Below are positions 1 through 5,985 of a stretch of DNA of 10,650 nucleotides, one piece after another. The first letter of the stretch is position 1. Each line of letters starts with the position of its first letter. The notes beneath the pieces were generated by a model, which ran no database searches, had not been told where the DNA came from, and saw only the letters and a program-made list of their open reading frames with translations. A program made the position numbers and the translations under genes. This DNA is from an uncultured Bryobacteraceae bacterium (GTDB lineage Bacteria; Acidobacteriota; Terriglobia; Bryobacterales; Bryobacteraceae): the NCBI GenBank assembly GCA_937921835.1, contig CAKZVG010000150.1, positions 1 through 10,650 of the forward strand, written 5' to 3'.

Positions 1-688
1 GGATGGCCGCCAGCAGGTCCACCGGCTCAAAACCCGCCACCACGATGGGAACGTGATGGCGCGCGGCCAGTTGCTCGTACTCCTCGTAGCCGGTGACGGT
101 GCACACGTGGCCGGGCGCGAGGAAGGCTTGCACGCGGTTGCCGGGCGATTCGAGCAGCCCACGGATGGCGGGCGGAACCAGCACGTGCGAGACCAGCATC
201 GAGAAGTTATCCAGCTTCTCGCGCCGCGCGGCGAGCACGGCCATGGCGTTGGCCGGCGCGGTCGTCTCAAATCCAATGCCGAAGAAGACCACCTGGCGAC
301 CCGGATTGCGCCGCGCGATTGCGACCGCGTCCAGCGGCGAGTAGGCGGCCCGCACGTCGCCCCCGGCCGCCTTCACGCGCAGCAAATCGGTCCGGGAGCC
401 GGGCACCCGCAGCATATCGCCGTAGGAGACGAAGGTGACCCCCGGCAGCGAGGCGATGTGGATGGCCTTGTCGAGCGCCTCCAGCGGCGTGACGCACACC
501 GGACACCCGGGTCCGTGCACCAGTTCGACGTTTGGCCCGGCGAGTCCGTCGATGCCGTAGCGCATGAGGGTGTGCGTCTGCCCGCCGCAGATCTCCATCA
601 CCACCCAAGGCCGGGTGGCGAGGCGGCGGATTTCGGCCCCCAACCCGTGCGCGATGCGCGCGTCGCGGTACTCGTCCAGGTACTTCAT
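1..688 (-). CDS. hypD: Hydrogenase maturation protein HypD (3' part missing at window edge)
   Basis: HypD works with HypC and HypE in the cytoplasm to assemble the Fe(CN)2CO group of [NiFe]-hydrogenases. I translated the minus strand from ATG 688; it stays open to the left edge (229 codons, against roughly 360-380 for the family), so the C-terminal part lies outside. Seen directly: [16 protein letters not shown] at about residues 31-46 with Cys34, HGPGCPVC with Cys62 and Cys65, the [13 protein letters not shown] block, [24 protein letters not shown] and [13 protein letters not shown]. These are the signature blocks of the family, including the redox cysteines. The start lies 4 bases after the lipA stop, with GGGTGAAGG as a modest ribosome site inside the lipA end, so the two genes are probably co-transcribed and coupled. 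Other hyp genes may follow to the left (inference). Confidence 0.95.
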   Translation of the reverse strand, partial: MKYLDEYRDARIAHGLGAEIRRLATRPWVVMEICGGQTHTLMRYGIDGLAGPNVELVHGPGCPVCVTPLEALDKAIHIASLPGVTFVSYGDMLRVPGSRTDLLRVKAAGGDVRAAYSPLDAVAIARRNPGRQVVFFGIGFETTAPANAMAVLAARREKLDNFSMLVSHVLVPPAIRGLLESPGNRVQAFLAPGHVCTVTGYEEYEQLAARHHVPIVVAGFEPVDLLAAI

Positions 689-692
689 GCCT

Positions 693-1568
693 TCACCCGG
701 CACTGTCCGCGGATTCCGCCGCGTGATAGGAACTGCGCACCAGCGGCCCGGCTTCGACGTGCCGGAAGCCCATCTCCAGCCCGATGGCGCGGTACTCGGC
801 GAACTCTTCGCGAGGCACATAGCGCAGCACGGGGAGGTGCCTGGGCGAGGGCCGCAGATACTGCCCCAGCGTGAGAATGCCGACTCCGTGCGCGCGCAGG
901 TCCCGCATCACGCCGAGCACTTCCTCGCGCGTCTCGCCGAGGCCGAGCATCAGTCCGGATTTCGCCGGGATCTCCGGTCGCGCCCGGACGGCGTAGCGCA
1001 GCATGTCGAGCGAACGCTCGTAGCGCGCCCCCAGGCGCACCTGCCGGTAGAGGCGCGGCACGGTCTCAATGTTGTGGTTCAGCACGCCCGGCAACGCGTC
1101 GAGGACGATGTCCATGGCGGCGTGGGAGCCTTGGAAGTCCGGGACGAGCACTTCCACGCGGCAGCCGGGAGAACGCTCGCGGATGGCGCGGATGGTGAGG
1201 GCGAAGAGTTCCGCGCCTCCGTCTTTGCGGTCGTCCCGGTTGACGCTGGTGATCACGGCGTAGCGCAGCCCGAGCGCCTCGACGGCCTCGGCCACACGGC
1301 GCGGTTCGCCGTAATCCACCGCCAGCGGCGCGCCTTTCTGGACCGCGCAGAAACCGCAACGGCGCGTGCAGACATTGCCCAGGATCATGAACGTCGCCGT
1401 GCGCTGGTTCCAGCACTCGCCGAGGTTGGGGCACGCCGCGCTCTCGCACACCGTGTGCAGGCGCAGCCGCCCGACCAGCGACTTCAGCTCTTGATAGTTC
1501 TTTCCGGCGGGCGCGGGCGCGCGCAGCCACTTCGGGCGTTCGAGCTTCGATTCGATGGAAACCAGCAC
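693..1568 (-). CDS. lipA: Lipoyl synthase (radical SAM)
   Basis: LipA inserts two sulfur atoms into octanoyl groups carried by lipoyl domains (2-oxoacid dehydrogenases, glycine cleavage H protein), using S-adenosylmethionine and two 4Fe-4S clusters. All landmarks are visible in the 291 residues: the auxiliary-cluster motif [12 protein letters not shown] (Cys41, 46, 52), the radical SAM motif CTRRCGFC (Cys67, 71, 74), [13 protein letters not shown], the NHNIETV strand, and C-terminal RSSYHA (278-283), whose serine is the fourth ligand of the auxiliary cluster. Length is normal. The start is GTG at 1568, since an in-frame TAG lies five codons upstream; GGGAA about 4 bases before it is a weak ribosome site. 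It ends 4 bases before hypD. A hairpin over the end of the upstream sulfatase separates the two transcription units, at least partly. Confidence 0.97.
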   Translation of the reverse strand: MLVSIESKLERPKWLRAPAPAGKNYQELKSLVGRLRLHTVCESAACPNLGECWNQRTATFMILGNVCTRRCGFCAVQKGAPLAVDYGEPRRVAEAVEALGLRYAVITSVNRDDRKDGGAELFALTIRAIRERSPGCRVEVLVPDFQGSHAAMDIVLDALPGVLNHNIETVPRLYRQVRLGARYERSLDMLRYAVRARPEIPAKSGLMLGLGETREEVLGVMRDLRAHGVGILTLGQYLRPSPRHLPVLRYVPREEFAEYRAIGLEMGFRHVEAGPLVRSSYHAAESADSAG

Positions 1569-1589
1569 GGTGTTCCCATTCTACCCGGC

Positions 1590-1620
1590 CCCCGCCACGG
1601 CGCGTCTAGCCGCGGCGGGG
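1590..1620 (-). terminator. GC-rich hairpin over the sulfatase stop codon, terminator-like without U-tract
   Basis: On the minus strand CCCCGCCGCGGC pairs with GCCGTGGCGGGG around the 7-base loop TAGACGC: 12 base pairs with one G-U wobble. The loop starts with the TAG stop of the sulfatase. The wobble becomes an A-C mismatch on the plus strand, so the structure fits minus-strand RNA better. No run of U follows, so it is not a canonical intrinsic terminator. It may reduce read-through into lipA or mark an RNA processing point. Confidence 0.45.
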
Positions 1621-3261
1621 CGGGGGTCCCACCTCGTCGATGTGTCCCATGTGAAAACCGAGCGTGAAGCAGCCGAAGCGCGGATCCTGCCGCAGCAGAG
1701 GCAGCATGCGCCGCGCCATCTCGACGCGCAGCGCCTCGTGCTCGCGCCGCCCGCAGAGGTTGCGCGGGTCGGGATCGTTCACGTCGTAGAGCTCGGTGGT
1801 GTTGGAGCCGGAGTTGTAAACGAACAGGTGGCAACTCCCGCCCGGCTCCCAGTGCACAAAGCCGCAGGCCGGGTTGCCGGTGATTTGCCAGCCGGTCTGG
1901 AACAGGAGTTCGCGATTGGCGAGCGGCTCCCCGCGCAGGCAGGGAAGCAGCGAAACCCCGTCCTGCCGGTCCGCGGGCTCGATGCCGGCGAAGTCGAGCA
2001 CGGTGGAGGAGACGTCCAGCAGGGAAACGGGCGTCGCCACCGTTCGCCCGCGCGCTCCCATGCCGGCGGGCGGTTTCACGATAAACGGCACCAGTTGGGT
2101 GTCGGGATGGATGTAGCAGCCCTTGTCCATGATCCCGAGGTGGCCGTTCATTTCGCCGTGGTCGGCGATGAACAGGATCAGCGAGTCGTCGTAGATGCCC
2201 CGCTGCTTGAGCGCCGCGATGAAATCACCCAGCCCGCGATCGATGACTTCCATCGCCAGCGCATTGGCCACCAGGTAGTCGAGCATGTCCTGCGGGCGGT
2301 AGAAGCCCCAGTGGCGGCGGAAGACCTCAAGCCAGGGCGGGTCGCCGGGTCCGGGTTTCGAGCCGCGCGCGGCCCACTCCTTGTAGCTTGCGGGCAGCTC
2401 AATTACCTTGCGCAGTTCCGCCTCGCGACGCTCGAATCCGGCCGGAATGGTGAAAGGCTTGTGCGGGTCGTAAATGTTGATCTGCATGTAGAGAGGCGCC
2501 CCACCGGCGGCGAGCGCCTCGTCCAGTTTGCGGATGCCCCAGCGGAACAGGTAGTGCGAGTACTGAGCCTCGAGCGGAAATGGCTTACCATCGGACTGCG
2601 CGATCCAGCCGCCGTAGCCCTGGTTGTCGCTCTTGCGGTCGGGGTGCACCGTGCGGATCTCGCGCGCATAGCGCGGCAGCTTGACGCCCAGGCCGCGCAG
2701 ATAGGAGACGTAGAGTTCGTCCTGATCCATGGCCGGCATGGCGCGCTCCCACTGCGAATCCAGTTCGCCGAAGGCGTCCATGAACTTCTGCGCGCCGGTG
2801 TGGTTCTTGCCGACATGCCTGACGCGATAGCCGCTGGCTCTGAGGTATTCGGGGAAGATGACGTCGTTCGGGCGCAGCGATGTCTCCATCCCCAACTGCC
2901 CGCCGCGCGGGTTGGCCAGCACGTAGGGCTGCCGTCCGGTATAGAGCGAGGCGCGCGAGGGCGCGCAGATGGAGATGGTGCAGAAGGCGTTCGAGAAGTT
3001 TGTCCCGTCGGCCATCAGCGCCCGCATGGCCGGCATCTCCATGCGCGGCAGAAGGCCGCGCGAGGCGATGTAGTGGTCCGGACTCACCATGTCCAGGCAG
3101 ATGAGAAAAATGTGCGGCCGTTTGGTCTCGCGCGCGTGAAAGCCGTGACGGCCCTCTTTGCGATCCACATAGCGGATGCCCTCCGCCCGCCTGTTCTGCG
3201 CCGCCACGGCCGGGGCCGCCGCTCCCAGCGAAGCCGTTCCAATGAAATCGCGCCGTTTCAA
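1606..3261 (-). CDS. Tat-exported type I sulfatase (formylglycine-dependent)
   Basis: Sulfatases of the alkaline phosphatase superfamily hydrolyse sulfate esters using a formylglycine made from Cys or Ser. Seen in the 551 residues: an N-terminal KRRDFIG twin-arginine motif followed by an Ala-rich stretch (1-21), indicating export after folding; CAPSRASLYTGR with Cys99 in the C-x-P-S-R formylglycine signature; GKNHTG (151-156), the counterpart of the usual GKWHLG; YDPHKPF with His267; and ADHGE (Asp367, His368) as metal ligands. The first metal-binding strand reads ICLDMVSPDHY, one Asp rather than the common DD. The substrate cannot be told from sequence. TTG at 3261 is chosen as start because GGGGGA lies 9 bases upstream and the Tat motif then sits at the N-terminus. 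The gene diverges from the protease gene and is followed after 37 bases by lipA. Confidence 0.93.
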   Translation of the reverse strand: MKRRDFIGTASLGAAAPAVAAQNRRAEGIRYVDRKEGRHGFHARETKRPHIFLICLDMVSPDHYIASRGLLPRMEMPAMRALMADGTNFSNAFCTISICAPSRASLYTGRQPYVLANPRGGQLGMETSLRPNDVIFPEYLRASGYRVRHVGKNHTGAQKFMDAFGELDSQWERAMPAMDQDELYVSYLRGLGVKLPRYAREIRTVHPDRKSDNQGYGGWIAQSDGKPFPLEAQYSHYLFRWGIRKLDEALAAGGAPLYMQINIYDPHKPFTIPAGFERREAELRKVIELPASYKEWAARGSKPGPGDPPWLEVFRRHWGFYRPQDMLDYLVANALAMEVIDRGLGDFIAALKQRGIYDDSLILFIADHGEMNGHLGIMDKGCYIHPDTQLVPFIVKPPAGMGARGRTVATPVSLLDVSSTVLDFAGIEPADRQDGVSLLPCLRGEPLANRELLFQTGWQITGNPACGFVHWEPGGSCHLFVYNSGSNTTELYDVNDPDPRNLCGRREHEALRVEMARRMLPLLRQDPRFGCFTLGFHMGHIDEVGPPPRRG

Positions 3262-3306
3262 AATTCGTTTCCCCCGGTTTCAGGATTCCGCTGGAGCGCG
3301 CGCATT

Positions 3307-3322
3307 CGGACGCGCGCGTCCG
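3307..3322. promoter_or_regulatory. 16-bp perfect palindrome in the divergent intergenic region (candidate operator)
   Basis: CGGACGCGCGCGTCCG equals its own reverse complement. It sits in the 160-base gap between the sulfatase and the protease gene, starting 6 bases downstream of a minus-strand TACAAT box, which is where the sulfatase transcript would begin. That position suits an operator or a hairpin at the 5' end of the leader. Part of the symmetry comes from alternating CG, which lowers its weight. Confidence 0.4.
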
Positions 3323-3328
3323 CTGCCT

Positions 3329-3334
3329 ATTGTA
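3329..3334 (-). promoter_or_regulatory. Candidate -10 box (TACAAT) for the sulfatase
   Basis: On the minus strand TACAAT matches the sigma-70 -10 consensus at five of six positions, in a region that is otherwise nearly all G and C. It predicts a transcription start near 3321-3322 and a leader of about 60 bases before TTG 3261. I see no good -35 element at 16-18 bases, so this is a weak call. Confidence 0.35.
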
Positions 3335-3370
3335 GTCCGGACGGAGCGCACGCCGCGCCGCCCCGCCCCC

Positions 3371-3399
3371 TTGCGTCCCGCGCCTCGAGGGGCTAGGCT
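3371..3399 (+). promoter_or_regulatory. Weak candidate promoter for the protease gene
   Basis: TTGCGT (3371-3376) and TAGGCT (3394-3399) are separated by exactly 17 bases; each matches three of six consensus positions. A start near 3405 would leave a short leader. The boxes are poor, so spacing is the main support. Confidence 0.25.
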
Positions 3400-3406
3400 C
3401 GCCCAC

Positions 3407-3413
3407 GGGAGGA
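3407..3413 (+). promoter_or_regulatory. Strong ribosome binding site fixing the protease start
   Basis: GGGAGGA lies 8 bases upstream of ATG 3422. It decides the start against the longer open frame that extends upstream to 3176 through the divergent gene. Confidence 0.7.
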
Positions 3414-3421
3414 TTGCGGCC

Positions 3422-3820
3422 ATGTCCATGAACACGTCGACCTGTCACGCCGTACCCGCAATGATCCAGCCGCAGACGTGGGCCTGCTGGTACACCAGCT
3501 TTCAGATGGTGGTGGCCTACGGGCGCCGGCGCGGCCGCGGACTCGGCCTGATCGATCCGCCCGAACACTCGCGCACGCAGGCGCTGTTCGCCGCCAACCA
3601 AGGCATCGGGGCCACCAGCACGGAGCGTGAGGAGATCGCGCGGCTGCTCGGCTTTCACATCCTCTATGCTTGCCTGACCGAAGAGGGGCTCTGGGAGATC
3701 ATGCAACGCTCGCCGGTGATCTGCGCTGGCCGCTGGCCAGGGCAGGCTTCCGGTCATTGGGTGGTAATCAAGGGGATCTCGCTCGACACCATTGCGATCA
3801 ACAATCCGGCGGTGGGGTAG
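3422..3820 (+). CDS. Papain-like cysteine protease, AvrRpt2/C39-like fold, ended by an early amber codon
   Basis: A small protein of 132 residues to the first stop. Visible catalytic layout: QPQTWACWYTSFQM with Gln16 as oxyanion residue and Cys22 as nucleophile, SGHWVVIKGI with His112, and AINNPAVG with Asn127/Asn128 in place of the usual Asp-Pro third member. This matches the papain-like family that includes the AvrRpt2 (C70) domain and resembles C39 peptidases. There is no signal peptide or membrane segment, so it should be cytoplasmic unless exported by a dedicated system. It starts at ATG 3422 behind a strong ribosome site; ATG 3428 is an in-frame alternative. TAG at 3818-3820 falls just after the Asn-Pro motif, and the frame continues sensibly for 25 more codons. 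It is a lone gene between a divergent sulfatase and a convergent DUF362 gene. Its role is unknown, and it may be a recent pseudogene. Confidence 0.75.
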   Translation: MSMNTSTCHAVPAMIQPQTWACWYTSFQMVVAYGRRRGRGLGLIDPPEHSRTQALFAANQGIGATSTEREEIARLLGFHILYACLTEEGLWEIMQRSPVICAGRWPGQASGHWVVIKGISLDTIAINNPAVG

Positions 3821-3898
3821 CAGAACTTCAACTACCGGGACTTTCTGACGAATTACCTGCTCCAGACCGAGGAGCGCCCCCTGATCTATCCGGGCTGA
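3821..3898 (+). pseudogene. In-frame continuation of the protease after the amber codon
   Basis: After TAG 3818-3820 the same frame reads QNFNYRDFLTNYLL and then QTEERPLIYPG before TGA 3896-3898. An aromatic/acidic 'Y..F' strand ending in a short hydrophobic tail is what papain-like proteases of this type carry after the Asn/Asp-Pro motif. I therefore read this as the original C-terminus, giving a 158-codon ancestral frame. It overlaps the 3' end of the convergent DUF362 gene by 13 bases. One base change from AAG, CAG or TGG would create the stop. Confidence 0.55.
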
Positions 3899-5010
3899 TT
3901 CGCGAAGCGAAAGACGGCCTTTTCGATGGGGACGCCGCGCACCTCGATCTGCCTGAGATCCGCCGAACCCACTCCTAGCGATTCCGCGAGCAGGAGCGTA
4001 TTGTCGCAGTCGCCGAAAGGCGGCGTGCCGCGCGGCGCGCGCGGGTCGAAGCCCATGACGGCGGTTGCGACGGCGTCCGTGCACACGGGGTTGGTGCCGA
4101 GAATCATCACGCCGGGCTGCACGCGGCGGATTCCGCGAACCCAGGGGCCTTCGCCGCCGGCGATGGTCTCGATCCCCTCAATGAAGGAAATATCAATCGG
4201 GCGCGCGGCGGTGAGTTCGGCCGTGATCCGCGGCATGCGGTAGCCCGGATGGCGGCTGGAGGCGGGATCGAGTTCCCCCGGCGCGCTTCTCGACGGCTGC
4301 CGCTTGCCGAGATGGCAGGTTTCCACGCGCCCTTTGCCGGGGTTCTCATTGGGTTCGGCGGTCCCCGCGTCGTCGCCGTAAATCGATGCCGGCGTGATCC
4401 CGAAAATGTTTTTCATCGCCAGAGTCACGCCGCAGGTGGCGTGCTCCTTGAGCTTGGCCATCGAGACCAGAACGTCGGTGTCCTCGTAGGCCTGGTTCAG
4501 ATCGTAGGCCGGGAACACCAGTCCGCCGCCCGGCACCTTGAATCGCGCGTAGCGCTTTCCCTTGCCGAGCGCGTTGGTGTTCTCGAACTCGACGCCCGGA
4601 GCGGCGCTCTGAAGCGAGCGCACGTTCCAGCCCGAATCGAGCAGGTACTCCTCGAGCGGCCCGGAACTCGCCCAGCAGCTCTCGACAAACCGGATGCGGC
4701 GCGCGCCCGCGCGGCCGAGCAGATGCGCCAGCGCCCCGACGGTCTTGGGATGCGTGTAGTGTGTCACGCCCAGCGGACGCCCCTCGAAGCGCAGTCCCGG
4801 GCTGCCGGTGAGATTCAGCTTCACGGTGACGGTCTTGTTGCGGACCAGCCGCGCCAATCCGCCGATCTGGCCGAACATCGTATCCAGCACGGCGGTCAGG
4901 TCCTCCTCGTAGGAACGGCAGCGGGCGATGGAAACGGGGGCCGCGGGAGCATCCTTGGCGCGAAGCCCAGTTGCCGCCCCGGCCAGGGCGAGCAATTCGC
5001 GTCGGGTCAT
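3886..5010 (-). CDS. Tat-exported DUF362 protein
   Basis: A 374-residue member of the DUF362 family (PF04015), whose function is not established. Seen: an N-terminal TRRELLALAG twin-arginine signal (2-11) with an Ala/Gly-rich stretch, then VTVKLNLTGS (61-70), THYTHPKTVGAL, RIRFVESCWAS, SMAKLKEHATCGVTLAMKNIFGI (split by eye around residues 183-205), ISFIEGIETI, GTNPVCTDAVATAVMGFDP (305-323) and a C-terminal GDCDNTLLLAESLGVG block. These are the conserved strands of the family. There is no ferredoxin-like Cys cluster, unlike some DUF362 proteins. ATG 5010 is chosen because it puts the Tat motif at the very N-terminus; ATG 5049 in the same frame would add 13 residues with no better ribosome site. 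It lies downstream of the bicupin on the same strand, across a 172-base gap holding an inverted repeat. Confidence 0.85.
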   Translation of the reverse strand: MTRRELLALAGAATGLRAKDAPAAPVSIARCRSYEEDLTAVLDTMFGQIGGLARLVRNKTVTVKLNLTGSPGLRFEGRPLGVTHYTHPKTVGALAHLLGRAGARRIRFVESCWASSGPLEEYLLDSGWNVRSLQSAAPGVEFENTNALGKGKRYARFKVPGGGLVFPAYDLNQAYEDTDVLVSMAKLKEHATCGVTLAMKNIFGITPASIYGDDAGTAEPNENPGKGRVETCHLGKRQPSRSAPGELDPASSRHPGYRMPRITAELTAARPIDISFIEGIETIAGGEGPWVRGIRRVQPGVMILGTNPVCTDAVATAVMGFDPRAPRGTPPFGDCDNTLLLAESLGVGSADLRQIEVRGVPIEKAVFRFANQPG

Positions 5011-5026
5011 TGATCCCAGTGTAGCT

Positions 5027-5180
5027 GCTTTCCGGCGCGCGAGCGCCATCCCGGTGTTCCGGGCCGCTCCCTGACGGCCGCGACTCCGGCAGGCGCTGGT
5101 GACGGTCTCAGGCGCGTTCGCCGGACCAGGAGTGCGAACGGACGGTTTGACCGGCCGAACTGGATTCCGCGCCGGAAAGC
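5027..5180. repeat. Segment bounded by a 13-bp perfect inverted repeat, with internal hairpins
   Basis: GCTTTCCGGCGCG at 5027-5039 is the exact reverse complement of CGCGCCGGAAAGC at 5168-5180, with 128 bases between. The arms sit almost at the two ends of the gap between the bicupin stop and DUF362 ATG 5010. Inside are small perfect hairpins: CCCGG-TGTT-CCGGG (5050-5063), GGCCG/CGGCC (5062-5066 and 5075-5079) and CGTTCGC/GCGAACG (5115-5121 and 5134-5140). I see no clear target-site duplication. It may be a MITE/REP-like element or a structured mRNA leader. Confidence 0.5.
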
Positions 5181-5182
5181 GG

Positions 5183-5953
5183 CTAACGCGAAACGCCTGG
5201 AGGCGCCTGGACGTGGATCACAACCGCTTCGTCGGAAAGCGCCCGGACGGACAACACGCCGGGATATGTCACAAAGGCCGTATCCCGTTCGCCTGCGGTA
5301 TGGACTTCCCCGCCAAGCGTAACCTCAACTTCGCCGCGCCAAACGAACACGAACCGCTCCGCGCCCGCGCCGGCCTCGCTCTGAAAGGTCCGCGAGCGCT
5401 TCAGACGCCAATGCGACGCCGAAGCGTGTTTCGATCCCATGGCCGGATTCACGAATTCCCCGTTGCGTTGATCGAACCTCAAATACTTCACCGCGCCGGG
5501 AGTGATCGCGCCGCTCGGCGGTGCGGCGCCTGGCTTCGAGGAATCGCGGGCGCCGGCGTAGAGCTTGCGATCGGGCGGCGTCTGGAAGCTGATCATGATG
5601 TTGTCGCCCGGCCCCGTGGTGACGGTTCCGTGGATTTGACCGGCGGGCAGGAAGACGCACTCGCCGGTTCGAAACCTGCGCCGGGAATCGCCCTGCCGGA
5701 GATCGGCTTCGCCCTTCAACATCAGAATCGTGTCGCTGGACTCGTCATGACTGTGCTGCGCGAACTCGGCGCCGCGCCGGGTGACGGAGAAGTTGAGGGT
5801 GAGATTCCTTGCGCCAAGGTCCGGATGAAGGATGCGCCGCGACGTGACGCTGCCCATTTGAAACGGGGTACTCTCGGCGAAACGGATGATGCGGACGTTT
5901 TGCGCGCCGGCGGCGGAGGCCAGCAGAAGAGCAAGCAGAATCCCGGATCTCAT
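5183..5953 (-). CDS. Secreted bicupin of unknown substrate
   Basis: A 256-residue protein with a Sec signal peptide (MRSGILLALLLASAAGA, probable cleavage after Ala17). The N-terminal cupin carries both motifs: G-x5-H-x-H at 61-69 (QHSHDESSD, His67 and His69, with Glu71 or Asp74 as the acidic ligand) and GECVFLPAGQIH (97-108, His108). This gives a plausible metal site. The second barrel (about 195-250, FVFVWRGEVEVTLGG through DTAFVTYPG) keeps the fold pattern but lacks the His pair, so it is probably structural. Cupins range from dioxygenases and isomerases to binding proteins, and nothing here fixes the reaction. ATG 5953 has GGAG 11 bases upstream. It diverges from the DUF1080 gene and precedes DUF362 on the same strand. 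Confidence 0.85.
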   Translation of the reverse strand: MRSGILLALLLASAAGAQNVRIIRFAESTPFQMGSVTSRRILHPDLGARNLTLNFSVTRRGAEFAQHSHDESSDTILMLKGEADLRQGDSRRRFRTGECVFLPAGQIHGTVTTGPGDNIMISFQTPPDRKLYAGARDSSKPGAAPPSGAITPGAVKYLRFDQRNGEFVNPAMGSKHASASHWRLKRSRTFQSEAGAGAERFVFVWRGEVEVTLGGEVHTAGERDTAFVTYPGVLSVRALSDEAVVIHVQAPPGVSR

Positions 5954-5975
5954 CGGTTAGCCGGCTCCATGCTAC

Positions 5976-5981
5976 CATAAT
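5976..5981 (+). promoter_or_regulatory. Candidate -10 box (CATAAT) for the DUF1080 gene
   Basis: CATAAT matches TATAAT at five of six positions, in the short gap between two divergent genes. It would start transcription near 5988, which overlaps the GTG at 5986 and favours translation from TTG 6001 behind AGGAG (5991-5995). No convincing -35 box is seen. Confidence 0.3.
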
Positions 5982-5985
5982 TGGC

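Noticed and set aside
53..1667. Two long plus-strand open frames over the left end
   Set aside because: They are antisense to hypD and lipA, whose conserved cysteine motifs fix the true strand and frame.
1555..3396. Open frame of 613 codons on the plus strand
   Set aside because: Antisense to the sulfatase, which has clear catalytic motifs. The plus-strand translation shows no recognisable motif.
3176..3421. Upstream extension of the protease frame
   Set aside because: The strong ribosome site GGGAGGA points to ATG 3422, and the extension crosses the divergent sulfatase start.
3818..3820. TAG read as a reassigned sense codon
   Set aside because: At least six well-supported genes in the window end with TAG, so it functions as a stop here.
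2585..4084. Minus-strand open frame of 499 codons spanning the sulfatase N-terminus, the divergent gap and the protease
   Set aside because: It is a frame-shifted shadow of the sulfatase, and it runs through the intergenic region and a gene on the other strand.
5011..5049. Longer N-terminus for the DUF362 protein from ATG 5049
   Set aside because: It would place 13 residues ahead of the twin-arginine motif, overlap the inverted-repeat arm, and has no better ribosome site.
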